Source of the DNA: Polyangiaceae bacterium
GTDB taxonomy: Bacteria; Myxococcota_A; Polyangia; Polyangiales; Polyangiaceae
NCBI GenBank assembly: GCA_025937895.1
Contig: JAICQL010000030.1
Coordinates: forward strand, 1 to 51,117
Length of the DNA stretch: 51,117 nucleotides
Reading direction: 5' to 3'
The position numbers and the translations under genes are program-made. How positions within the stretch are numbered: the first letter of the stretch is position 1; each line of letters opens with the position of its first letter. Shown here in pieces: positions 17,308 to 24,861 of the stretch. Under the pieces are notes generated by a model. It was not told the origin of the DNA, did not search any database, and saw only the letters and a list, made by a program, of their open reading frames with translations.

Positions 17308-18521
17308 TGGCTGAGTTTTCCTGGGAAGCTCGTGGGCGCACGGGCGAGCTGCGCGCCGGCACCATGGTTGCCGACAACATCGAGAGCGTCAACACGCGCC
17401 TGCGCAAGCAGAACCTCAACCCAGTCAAGGTCAAGAAGAAGCCGATCGCGATCAACATCCAGATCGGCACCGGTGTCGATACCAAGGATCTGGTCACCTT
17501 CACCCGCCTGTTCGCGACCATGATCGACGCGGGCCTGCCGCTCGTGCAGTGCCTCGACATCCTGGCCCAGCAGCAGCCCAAGCCCGCCTTCGCGTCCGTG
17601 CTCAAGGACATCAAGAACTCCGTCGAAGGCGGCTCCACGTTCAGCGACGCCCTGCGCAAGCACCCGCGCATCTTCGACGAGCTGTTCGTCAACCTGGTCC
17701 AGGCCGGCGAAGCGGGCGGTATCCTCGACAGCATCCTCGGCCGCCTGTCCATCTACCTGGAGAAGCGCCAGAAGCTGGTGCGCCAGCTCAAGGGCGCGCT
17801 CAGCTACCCCACCATCGTACTCGTGATCGCCATGGGCGTGATGGCCGTGATGCTCACCTTCGTGATCCCGGCCTTCGAGGGCATGTTCGCGGAGTTCGGC
17901 GGAGGCAAGGACGCCTTGCCCGCCCTGACTCGCTTCATGGTGGCGCTCTCGCACGGCTTCATCACCTTCTTGCCGCTGACCGTCGCCCTGCTGGTCGGCT
18001 TTGCGGTGCTCGCCTCCTGGGTGCTGAAGCAGCCGAAGGGCAAGCGCCTGTTCCACAAGACCTTGCTGGTGCTGCCGGTGATGGGCCCGGTGCTGAACAA
18101 GATCGCCGTGGCCCGCTTCACGCGCACCCTGGGCACGCTCTTGCAGTCCGGCGTGCCCATCCTCGACGCTCTCGAGATCTGCGCCAAGACCTCGGGCAAC
18201 ATGGTGCTGGAGTCCGGCATCATGCACGTGCGCCAGCGCATCAGCGAGGGCCAGAACATGGTCGAGCCGCTGCTGGAGGCCAAGGTGTTTCCGGAGATGG
18301 TGGTGCAGATGATCGGGGTCGGTGAGCAGACCGGCGCGCTCGATCAGATGCTGAACAAGATCGCCGACTTCTACGAGGAAGAGACGGACGTGGCCGTGGC
18401 CTCGATGACCAGCATGCTGGAGCCCATCATGATGGTGGGCATCGGCGGCATGGTGGGCGTGGTGCTGGTCTCGATGTACCTGCCCATCTTCGAGCTGGCA
18501 GGCAACATCAAGGGCGATTGA
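17307..18521 (+). CDS. pilC: Type IV pilus inner-membrane platform protein PilC
   Basis: 404 residues, the standard length for PilC/GspF. It forms the inner-membrane platform on which the PilB and PilT ATPases act to extend and retract pili. Two homologous T2SSF domains are visible (about 65-190 and 265-395), each with the F-x-R-x-L-x-T-L/M-x-x-x-G-x-P motif: F-T-R-L-F-A-T-M-I-D-A-G-L-P and F-T-R-T-L-G-T-L-L-Q-S-G-V-P. Membrane segments lie near 170-195, 220-245 and 375-397. The ribosome site is weak. Its promoter must lie inside the divergent hydrolase gene, or transcripts come from further away. pilS follows, as in the Myxococcus pil cluster, but pilB and pilT are absent upstream. Confidence 0.93.
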   Translation: MAEFSWEARGRTGELRAGTMVADNIESVNTRLRKQNLNPVKVKKKPIAINIQIGTGVDTKDLVTFTRLFATMIDAGLPLVQCLDILAQQQPKPAFASVLKDIKNSVEGGSTFSDALRKHPRIFDELFVNLVQAGEAGGILDSILGRLSIYLEKRQKLVRQLKGALSYPTIVLVIAMGVMAVMLTFVIPAFEGMFAEFGGGKDALPALTRFMVALSHGFITFLPLTVALLVGFAVLASWVLKQPKGKRLFHKTLLVLPVMGPVLNKIAVARFTRTLGTLLQSGVPILDALEICAKTSGNMVLESGIMHVRQRISEGQNMVEPLLEAKVFPEMVVQMIGVGEQTGALDQMLNKIADFYEEETDVAVASMTSMLEPIMMVGIGGMVGVVLVSMYLPIFELAGNIKGD

Positions 18522-18597
18522 GCGCCCGGGCCTCGGCTGCAGGCCTGCGGCCGGGGCGGTCTTCCGCGCCGCGAGTGGGCTGCCGAGGGATGGTCTA

Positions 18598-19965
18598 GTG
18601 AGCGAGTCTCCGGTACCTCCGGCGTTGACGGCGGCTCCGCTGGCGCGGCGGCTGGCCTGGGTCACGGGCTGCCGGCTGCTCTTGCTCTCGGCGGTGCTGG
18701 GCCTGTTCGGCTTGCTCAATTTCAAGAGCCGGCTGACCTGGGCCACCTTCACCGTGCAGACGGCGCTGGGCACGCTGGCGCTCGCCTTCGCGGTGACCGG
18801 CCTCTACGCGGCGCTGCTGCGGCACGGCAAGCGGATGGAGCTGCTGGTCACCCTGCAGCTGATCGTCGACCCCATGCTGTGGACGGTCATCGTGTACCTG
18901 TCCGGTGGCCCCTCCAGCGGCGCCACCTCGCTGTATGGCCTGAGCTGCGTCACCGGTGCAATGCTGACCGGCTTCCGCGGCGCGGCGCTGGCCTTCGGGG
19001 CCAGCACGCTGTGCTTCAGCGGACTCTTGCTCAGCCTCAGCCAGCGCTGGCTGCTGCCGCCGGCAGATCAGCCGCCCGGCGTGTACCACGTGGCCACGCA
19101 AGAGCTGCTGTACGCGGGCGTGGTGAACTTGCTGGCGATGCTGGTGGTGACCCTGCTCGCGGGCAGCCTGGCGGAGCGCCTGCGGGTCACGGGTGGCAGG
19201 CTGGTGGCAGCGGAAGAGCGCGCCGACCATGCGGAGCGCCTGGCGGCGCTGGGTCGTGTGGCCACTGCGCTCGCGCACGAGATCCGCAACCCGCTCGGCT
19301 CCATCTCGGGCTGCATCCAGCTGCTGCGGGTCAACCGCGCGCTGAGCGATGAAGACCGCCGGCTGTGCGCCATCATCGCCAGCGAAGCCAGCCGCCTGAA
19401 CGATCTGGTGACGGACATGCTCAACCTGGCCCGACCGCAGCGCCCGCAGCTGGCCTGCGTGGACGCCGCGGGCACCGCGCGGGAGGTGGTGGAGCTCGCG
19501 GCGCAGTCGGGCCGGGCCGTGTCCGACGTGCGGGTCAGCTACAGCGGCGCGGAGCGCGCGCCGATCTGTGCCGATTCAGCCCAGCTGCGCCAGCTGATCT
19601 GGAACCTGGTGCGCAACGCAGTGCAGGCCTCCAGCGCCGGGCGCGAGGTCCGGGTCAGCGTGGTCACCAGCGAGAGCGCCGAGCCCAGCGCCCTGCTCAC
19701 CGTCCAGGACGATGGGGTGGGCCTCAGCGAGCAAGCCAAGGAGCGCATCTTCGACGCCTTCTTCACTACACGGGCGCAGGGCACGGGGGTGGGGCTGGCG
19801 GTGGTCAAGCGCATCGCCGACGACCATCGCTTTGCCATCAGCGTGGAGAGCAGCTCGGGGCGCGGCGCCACCTTCCGCGTGCAGCTCGGTCCGTTGCTCC
19901 CACTGCCGCTCGGCACGCCCATCGTGCGCGAGGAGCGGCGCACGCTCTTTCCCAGTCGCGCCTGA
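18598..19965 (+). CDS. pilS: Sensor histidine kinase, PilS-like
   Basis: 455 residues. Six hydrophobic segments fill residues 20-190, and the loop L-S-G-G-P-S-S-G (101-108) matches the S-G-G-x-x-S-G signature of PilS sensors. The kinase core follows: H-box with H227 in A-H-E-I-R-N-P-L-G-S-I-S, N-box N-L-V-R-N-A-V-Q near 340, D-D-G-V-G-L near 375, F-F-T-T near 389 and G-T-G-V-G-L-A-V-V near 395. GTG start with G-A-G-G-G-A seven bases upstream. PilS senses PilA in the membrane and phosphorylates PilR, an activator of sigma-54 dependent pilA transcription. No pilR follows here, so the partner is elsewhere or different. The name rests on the N-terminal topology and position after pilC. Confidence 0.8.
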   Translation: MSESPVPPALTAAPLARRLAWVTGCRLLLLSAVLGLFGLLNFKSRLTWATFTVQTALGTLALAFAVTGLYAALLRHGKRMELLVTLQLIVDPMLWTVIVYLSGGPSSGATSLYGLSCVTGAMLTGFRGAALAFGASTLCFSGLLLSLSQRWLLPPADQPPGVYHVATQELLYAGVVNLLAMLVVTLLAGSLAERLRVTGGRLVAAEERADHAERLAALGRVATALAHEIRNPLGSISGCIQLLRVNRALSDEDRRLCAIIASEASRLNDLVTDMLNLARPQRPQLACVDAAGTAREVVELAAQSGRAVSDVRVSYSGAERAPICADSAQLRQLIWNLVRNAVQASSAGREVRVSVVTSESAEPSALLTVQDDGVGLSEQAKERIFDAFFTTRAQGTGVGLAVVKRIADDHRFAISVESSSGRGATFRVQLGPLLPLPLGTPIVREERRTLFPSRA

Positions 19966-19978
19966 GCAAGTGTCCCGG

Positions 19979-19994
19979 GGCCCAGAATTGGGCC
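19979..19994 (+). terminator. Short perfect hairpin after pilS (weak terminator candidate)
   Basis: Perfect 6-bp arms GGCCCA and TGGGCC around a GAAT loop, 14 bases after the pilS stop. There is no T-run after it, so intrinsic termination is doubtful. Confidence 0.3.
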
Positions 19995-20061
19995 TGGCGA
20001 GCGCCCCTGCAGTGCTGCAGATCGCTTCGCCAAAGTGACCCTGGACTGCTAGTCTGGGACC

Positions 20062-21930
20062 GTGGGCCAAGCACCATCCCGACGCCCCCCGCGGGGCTCC
20101 CGGTTCCCGACGGGACCGACGGATGGCGAGCGCCCGAGCGTGCCCCTGCGGCTGACCCTGGCTGGAGGAGCCCTGGGGCTCGAGCTGTACGAGCCGCTGC
20201 AGCTGGCCCCGTTCGTGGTCGAGGATCTGGCGTGGAGCCTGCCTGAGCTGCGCTTCCCCGTCGATCTCTCCGGGGGAGTGGAGAGCTTTCGTCACCGCCG
20301 GGGTGAGCTCACCCGCCTCGAGCTCTGCGCCACCTTCGCCGCGCTGGCCAGCTACGCGCGGCCACGGCTGCGCGAGGCGCTCGGGCAGCTGCACTCCGCG
20401 CCGCAGCTGTGGCCGCTGGAGAGCGGCGTGGGCGTCGGGCTCGTGGGCGAGCTCGGCAGCCTGGCGTTTGATCTGGAGTGGGCGGCGGCGGGACAGGACG
20501 TGCGCTGGGTCGTCAGCAACGCGCGCGGCGTGGGCCAGGTCGGGGTACCGCTCGCGCAGGCGCTGCGCATCGTCGATACGCTGTTCGCGGGGCTGGCGGA
20601 GCGCCGCGGGCGCGTGCTGACGTTGACCCAGGTGGCGCAGAGGGTCTGCCGTCACCTCGTGCCCGCCCTCGGCGCGCGCGCCCCTGCCACCCGCGCTTCC
20701 GGCCTCGAGCGGCTCTCGATCGACAGCGACAAGCTGACCCTGGCGCTCTCGGCGAACGCCACGGAAGCCGGCGCCAGCGCGCGCGGCCTGCGCGCGCTCG
20801 AGCTCGCCAAGCTGTGCGCCACCGCCGACGAGGCGCTGGCGGGTGGCGAGCTGGACGCCGCACGCGCCGGCTACCTGAGCGCGCTGGAGCGTGCGCCGCG
20901 CCATCCAGAGCTGGCAGCGCTGGTGGCGCAGATCGACGTCACCCACGCCGATCGCGCCGAGGGTGCGCTGGGCTTGCTGGTGGACTGTCTGCCGGTGACC
21001 CAGTTCGGCCTCACCGGCGCCGTGTTGCTCGCGCGGGTGGGCGACCTCGCCGGCGCGCGCGAGGCCATCCACCGCGCCGCCGGCAACGAGCCATACGCCC
21101 CGCTCGCCGCGGGGCTCTGGCAGCAGCTCGCCGAGCTCTGTGTCTCCGGCAGCGAGCGGCGCGACGCGCTGGACCGCGCGGTGGCCTGCGCCCCCGGTCT
21201 GGCCAGCGTCCGCTGGGCGCGCTTCCAGGCGAGGGTGGAGTGGGGTGATGAGCGAGGCGCGCTGGCGGATGCGGAGAGCCTGGAGGCTGCTGCCGCGGGC
21301 GCCGCGCAGCGGCATGCGGCGCTGGTGCGCGCGGCACGCCAGCTGGTGGAGCGCGGGCTGTCACGCGGCGCGGGGCAGCTGTTCGAGCGGGCGCTGCGCT
21401 ACGTGCCGGCGGATCCCAGCGCCATCTGCGGCCTGGGGCGCGCGTTGCTCGGGCAGGGCCGCACCGAGCGCGCGATGGCGCTGTTCGAGCGCGCCGTGGA
21501 GCTGGCCGAAGCAAGGTCGACAGTGTCTGCAGACGCGCTGATCGAGCTGGCGCGCTTGCTCGCCGAGCACTGCGGCGATCACCCCCAGGCGATCGCCCGC
21601 GTGGCTCAGGTCCCGCCCGGCAGCGAGCATCGCTACGAAGCGCTGGCGCTGGAGGGGCGCTGGCGGGCAGCGCTGGGCGATCTGCGCGGCGCCTCCCTCG
21701 CCTACGCGCGCCTGCGCGAGGCCTGCGAGCTGGCGGGAAGGAGCACGGCGCTGCCTGAGGCCGCGGCGTGGCTGACGGAAGCCGCTCAGTTCGAGGACCG
21801 CAGCCTGGGCGACCTGGCGGCGGCGGAGCGACACCTGGCCTCCGCGCTGCGGCTGGCGCCGCGCAACGCGCGCGTGCGCAGGCTGTATCGACAGACCGCG
21901 GCGGCGCTCGCCAGGCGCCCGGCGCCATGA
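20062..21930 (+). CDS. TPR-repeat protein of unknown function
   Basis: 622 residues from a GTG. The N-terminal half (about 25-230) is a globular domain I do not recognise: a beta-rich start (L-T-L-A-G-G-A-L-G-L-E-L), then alpha/beta segments. From about 250 to the C-terminus the sequence is a run of amphipathic helix pairs with the TPR spacing (A-x-x-x-G, L-x-x-A-L-x-x-x-P): A-L-A-G-G-E-L-D-A-A-R-A-G-Y near 265, A-L-R-Y-V-P-A-D-P-S-A near 450, and A-A-E-R-H-L-A-S-A-L-R-L-A-P near the end. No signal peptide or membrane helix. It overlaps the acetyltransferase start by ATGA and is coupled to it. It is probably a scaffold or assembly protein; a pilus connection is only positional. Confidence 0.7.
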   Translation: MGQAPSRRPPRGSRFPTGPTDGERPSVPLRLTLAGGALGLELYEPLQLAPFVVEDLAWSLPELRFPVDLSGGVESFRHRRGELTRLELCATFAALASYARPRLREALGQLHSAPQLWPLESGVGVGLVGELGSLAFDLEWAAAGQDVRWVVSNARGVGQVGVPLAQALRIVDTLFAGLAERRGRVLTLTQVAQRVCRHLVPALGARAPATRASGLERLSIDSDKLTLALSANATEAGASARGLRALELAKLCATADEALAGGELDAARAGYLSALERAPRHPELAALVAQIDVTHADRAEGALGLLVDCLPVTQFGLTGAVLLARVGDLAGAREAIHRAAGNEPYAPLAAGLWQQLAELCVSGSERRDALDRAVACAPGLASVRWARFQARVEWGDERGALADAESLEAAAAGAAQRHAALVRAARQLVERGLSRGAGQLFERALRYVPADPSAICGLGRALLGQGRTERAMALFERAVELAEARSTVSADALIELARLLAEHCGDHPQAIARVAQVPPGSEHRYEALALEGRWRAALGDLRGASLAYARLREACELAGRSTALPEAAAWLTEAAQFEDRSLGDLAAAERHLASALRLAPRNARVRRLYRQTAAALARRPAP

Positions 21931-22454
21931 CCCCCACCGAGCTGCACATCCGCAGAGCCTCGGTAGCCGACGCCGAGTGCCTGGTGCGCCTCAACGCCAG
22001 CGTGCACGCAGAGCACGTGCAGGCGCGCCCCGACTTCTTTCGAGCCACCGACCCGCGCGAGCTGGGCGAGTGGTTTCGCGAGCTGCTGGCCAAGCCGGCG
22101 ACGCGCAGCTGGATCGCAGAGGTTGGCGAGGTGCCCGCCGGCTACGTGTTGATGCGCGAGCACCAGCGCGAGGCGAACGTGTTCAGCCACCAGCGGCACT
22201 GGCACGAGATCGAGCAGATCGGGGTGGAACTGGCGTTCCGCCGCCGGGGCATCGGCGAGGCGCTGCTGCGAACGGCGCTGGCTGCTGCGGCGGCAACCGG
22301 CGCAGGCGACGTGGAGCTCGCCTCGTGGTCGTTCAATCACCGAGCGCATGCGCTCTTCACCCGCTGTGGCTTCGCGCCGCGCCTGACCCGCTTCGATCTG
22401 CGCCTGGACGCCGCGCTCCAGCGCAGGGACGGCCCGGCGGCGCTCCAGCGCTGA
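21927..22454 (+). CDS. GNAT family N-acetyltransferase
   Basis: 175 residues from ATG 21927, which overlaps the TPR gene stop as ATGA. Upstream in-frame codons to 21768 belong to the TPR gene region and are not needed. The GNAT core is clear: L-H-I-R-R-A-S-V-A-D-A at the N-terminus, then I-G-V-E-L-A-F-R-R-R-G-I-G-E-A-L-L (about 95-111), which contains the acetyl-CoA-binding R/Q-x-x-G-x-G/A loop. N-H-R-A-H-A-L-F-T-R-C-G-F near 136-148 is the final strand-helix element. This group acetylates amines on small molecules or proteins; the substrate is unknown. Confidence 0.85.
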   Translation: MTPTELHIRRASVADAECLVRLNASVHAEHVQARPDFFRATDPRELGEWFRELLAKPATRSWIAEVGEVPAGYVLMREHQREANVFSHQRHWHEIEQIGVELAFRRRGIGEALLRTALAAAAATGAGDVELASWSFNHRAHALFTRCGFAPRLTRFDLRLDAALQRRDGPAALQR

Positions 22455-22477
22455 TCGCGCCGCTGGCGCGCGCAGGC

Positions 22478-22978
22478 TCAGTCTTCGTGCGGCCCCTCGG
22501 CGTCGTCTTCGAGCAAGCCGGAGGGCCTCGGCGGTGAGACACCATCGAAGGCTGGGAAGCGCTCGTCGTTGCCCACCTCGTCGTCGTCTCGCCCGCTCGC
22601 GCCGGGCTCATCCGGCAAGAGCACGTCTTGCAATGCACCGAGCCCCGCAGCGCCGTCCACATCCCGCTCCGCCGGGTCCCCGACCTCGGATGCATCGTGC
22701 GCCGGCAACGGTGTAAGCAACGCACCGACATCCAGCTCCATCGCCTGCGACTCGTCCAGCTCGCCGGAGTCTGTCATGTCGATGGTCAAACCGATGTCCA
22801 CGAGATCATCCTCGGGGTCCAGCGACTCGGAGCCGCGATCCAGCCACTGCGCGTCCAGCAGATCGCCATACTCGGGCTCGAGGACAGGCTCTTCATCTTC
22901 ATCGCCCGCGCCGCGGCTCGCTTCTGCCGTTGCGCTCACGAGCGATGGCCAGCGCGGGCTGTTGCCATCGGTAGTCAT
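22478..22978 (-). CDS. Acidic, lysine-free hypothetical protein
   Basis: 166 residues from ATG 22978 (an upstream start at 23128 would add a compositionally different 50 residues). The protein is dominated by Asp, Glu, Gly, Pro and Leu, with no Lys or Cys that I can see, and has no signal peptide or membrane helix. A central block D-L-V-D-I-G-L-T-I-D-M-T followed by E-L-D-V-G-A-L-L-T-P-L-P may be a short structured or binding motif; the flanks look disordered. I do not recognise a family. The composition fits a flexible interaction or chaperone-like partner, which is inference. It diverges from the gene at 23379 across a 400-base gap. Confidence 0.65.
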   Translation of the reverse strand: MTTDGNSPRWPSLVSATAEASRGAGDEDEEPVLEPEYGDLLDAQWLDRGSESLDPEDDLVDIGLTIDMTDSGELDESQAMELDVGALLTPLPAHDASEVGDPAERDVDGAAGLGALQDVLLPDEPGASGRDDDEVGNDERFPAFDGVSPPRPSGLLEDDAEGPHED

Positions 22979-23378
22979 GCTCAAAGCATAGTCATGGCTC
23001 GAGCGCAGACCACCCCCGAACGGTCGGCACATCATCTCCGTGATGTGTCCACCGCCGCACGCGGCGGCCGAGGTCGGCCCTGCCTTACATCTGGCCCTTG
23101 ATCCCCGGTTCGCTCGCTCACTGCACACTCTCGTTTCTCCGAGCTCTGCATCTGCATCATTTCGAATGCATGCAGCAGTCTTCCCCGAGCTGCTGGCGCT
23201 TGCTCATCGGCCCGAGGCAGCCGGCCGACAGGCTACGGTGTTGCGGCCCATCGGCTATCACGGCGCAGCGCAAATCCAGCCAAGTTGATGCTGCCGCGAG
23301 TTGACAGAGCGCAAGTTGCACGAGGCTTTCGTTCTACGATTGCCCCCGCTGCCCCGATGCTTTATTGGGCGTATCTTC
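22979..23378. other. 400-base intergenic region between divergent genes
   Basis: No convincing gene. It holds two adjacent perfect palindromes (23028-23067, listed separately) and a consensus TTGACA at 23301-23306 pointing right. No good -10 lies 16-18 bases beyond it. The right half is less G+C-rich than the neighbouring genes, as expected for a promoter region. Confidence 0.5.
23028..23067. promoter_or_regulatory. Two adjacent perfect inverted repeats
   Basis: CACATCA (23028-23034) pairs with TGATGTG (23041-23047) across a 6-base spacer. Five bases on, CCGCCGC (23052-23058) pairs with GCGGCGG (23061-23067) across two bases. The pair lies in the divergent promoter region, about 50-90 bases upstream of the minus-strand start, so operator sites are more likely than a terminator. 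Confidence 0.4.
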
Positions 23379-24107
23379 ATGCACGTTCACGTGACGGACG
23401 ACCTCATCGATACGCGCACGTCGGAGAGCATTCCAGCCAGCAGCGCGAGCAGCTGCAGCACTAGTAGCTCGAGCAGCAGCGCGAGCAAGCTGGCAAGCAA
23501 AGCGCCCTGCCCGCGCAGCGTGCGTGCCTGGCGTGCCTGGCTCGGTGCGCTCGCCAACGATGCAGAGGCTGCGCAAGCTGCAGCGCTCGCGTACGAGCAG
23601 CTGGATGCCTCGGGCCGCGACGCCTGGATCGATAGCCTGGCTCAAGACGCGCTGGAGCTCGGGGTACCGCGCATCGCCGTGTATGCGCCGTTGCTCGCCG
23701 TGGAGCTGGATGGCAAGCGCCGCCAGCGCATTCAGTCCGCGCTTGGCCCTCATGAGTCGGTGGCGGCACCGCGCCAGGCCACGCGCGCCCTGGTGGGGGT
23801 CGGCCGTAATGATCTGCGCGTTGCCGTGGTGGTCGCTCCTCTGTACATGGATTTCGTGCAGGTGATGGCCTGCGGTTACCGGGTGGCAGAGTCCTTCGAC
23901 TGGGTCCGGCATGATCCGATCGTGTCCACGGGGTCTGTGCCGCGCGCCGGTGAGCGGGTGGAGGGCGTGCTCGTGGAGTCGAGCCCGCTCAAGGGAGTGA
24001 TCGATGAGCTCGCGCTCACCATCGTGGCGCACCACCGGGCGCATGGAGAGGTTCCCCCCGCCCTGCGAGCGTTTGCGCACGTCTTCGGTCCCAGCTTCGG
24101 CGGCTGA
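23379..24107 (+). CDS. Hypothetical protein with Ser-rich N-terminus
   Basis: 242 residues from ATG 23379. I prefer this over 23301 because the upstream 26 codons coincide with the promoter-like region. After M-H-V-H-V-T-D-D-L-I-D comes a low-complexity Ser/Ala stretch (about residues 18-42) and then a compact domain. W-R-A-W-L-G-A-L-A near 52 and the helical A-L-A-Y-E-Q-L-D-A-S-G-R-D-A-W-I-D-S-L are followed by an alpha/beta part (V-A-V-V-V-A-P-L-Y-M-D-F near 155). It ends with A-L-T-I-V-A-H-H-R-A-H-G near 220. No signal peptide, membrane helix or catalytic motif recognised. The family is unknown to me; the ORF has normal codon periodicity, so it is probably real. Confidence 0.6.
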   Translation: MHVHVTDDLIDTRTSESIPASSASSCSTSSSSSSASKLASKAPCPRSVRAWRAWLGALANDAEAAQAAALAYEQLDASGRDAWIDSLAQDALELGVPRIAVYAPLLAVELDGKRRQRIQSALGPHESVAAPRQATRALVGVGRNDLRVAVVVAPLYMDFVQVMACGYRVAESFDWVRHDPIVSTGSVPRAGERVEGVLVESSPLKGVIDELALTIVAHHRAHGEVPPALRAFAHVFGPSFGG

Positions 24108-24154
24108 ATCGCTGGGTGCGGTTTCGCCGCGTGGTGAATCGCTGCGCACTGAAT

Positions 24155-24244
24155 GGCTGCGTGGTGGACGGCTGCATGGTGGACGGCTGCATGCTGGACG
24201 GCTGCGTGGTGGATGGCTGCATGGTGGATGGCTGCGTGCCGCGC
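24155..24244. repeat. 15-bp tandem repeat (minisatellite), five full copies plus a partial
   Basis: Units at 24155, 24170, 24185, 24200 and 24215, consensus GGCTGCRTGSTGGAY, with a sixth partial copy from 24230. Degenerate versions can be followed upstream to about 24108. The array lies between the hypothetical gene and the thioredoxin-fold lipoprotein. A 15-base unit keeps frame, so it could also be read as an R-L-H-G-G pentapeptide repeat if the lipoprotein started upstream. Confidence 0.85.
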
Positions 24245-24270
24245 CACGGCCCCGAGGGCTGTGGCCCCGA

Positions 24271-24810
24271 GTGCGCCGCATCAGCCTCGCGCTGAGCCTG
24301 GCTGCGCTCTGCACGAGCTGCGCCACCAGCACCAGCAGCGGCCCGGGCCCGGCCAGCGCCGCTCCCGAAGCGCCCTCGGGGGAGCGCCTCGAGTTCAGCT
24401 TCAGCGGCTCCGATCAGGAGATCGTGAGCAGCGCCAACACGCGCGGCAGGGTCACCCTGCTGGCGTTCGTGACCACTTACGACATGGCGTCTCAAGTGGT
24501 GCTGCGCCGCATCGGCGAGCTGGTGGTGAGCTTCGTCCCGCGTATCAATGCCGCAGCCGTGGTGCTCGAGGCACCGCAATACGCCGAGCTGCTGCCCGCC
24601 TACAAGGAGAGCCTGAAGCTGCCGTACCCGGTGGTCATGGCCGACCTGGCCACCTTGCAAGGGTACGGCCCCTTCGCCTCCATCCAGCACGTCCCCACCG
24701 TGCTGGTGCTCGATCGATCGGGCCGAGAAGTAGCCCGGCGCCAGGGAGTCCTGGAGGCAGAAGACATCGAGCGTGAGCTACGCGCTGCCGGCGCCAATCG
24801 CCGCCCCTGA
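24271..24810 (+). CDS. Thioredoxin-fold (TlpA/redoxin-like) lipoprotein lacking the C-x-x-C motif
   Basis: 179 residues from GTG 24271, chosen because a signal sequence starts there (basic R-R, hydrophobic L-A-L-S-L-A-A-L, then C-T-S-C). A Gly/Pro/Ser linker leads to a redoxin-like domain: R-V-T-L-L-A-F-V-T-T-Y-D-M-A-S near 63-77, where active family members carry W/C-x-x-C, and V-P-T-V-L-V-L-D-R-S-G near 145, the cis-Pro strand. The redox cysteines are absent, so it is probably a binding or scaffold relative rather than an oxidoreductase. The open frame continues upstream through the 15-bp repeats, so a longer start cannot be ruled out. Confidence 0.7.
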   Translation: MRRISLALSLAALCTSCATSTSSGPGPASAAPEAPSGERLEFSFSGSDQEIVSSANTRGRVTLLAFVTTYDMASQVVLRRIGELVVSFVPRINAAAVVLEAPQYAELLPAYKESLKLPYPVVMADLATLQGYGPFASIQHVPTVLVLDRSGREVARRQGVLEAEDIERELRAAGANRRP

Positions 24811-24861
24811 GGCTACGAGCGCTGGCTCTTGCCCGCGGCTTCATGCTACCCCGCAAAAGTG

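Noticed and set aside
19576..21315. 579-codon minus-strand frame
   Set aside because: Antisense of the 3' end of pilS and of the TPR gene; composition is Arg/Gln/His-rich and no family motif is present.
23301..23340. Consensus promoter for the gene at 23379
   Set aside because: TTGACA is perfect, but no -10 lies at 16-18 bases; a TACGAT is 28 bases away. Kept only as a remark on the intergenic region.
24155..24244. CRISPR-like array
   Set aside because: Units are 15 bases and directly adjacent with no spacers, so it is a simple tandem repeat.
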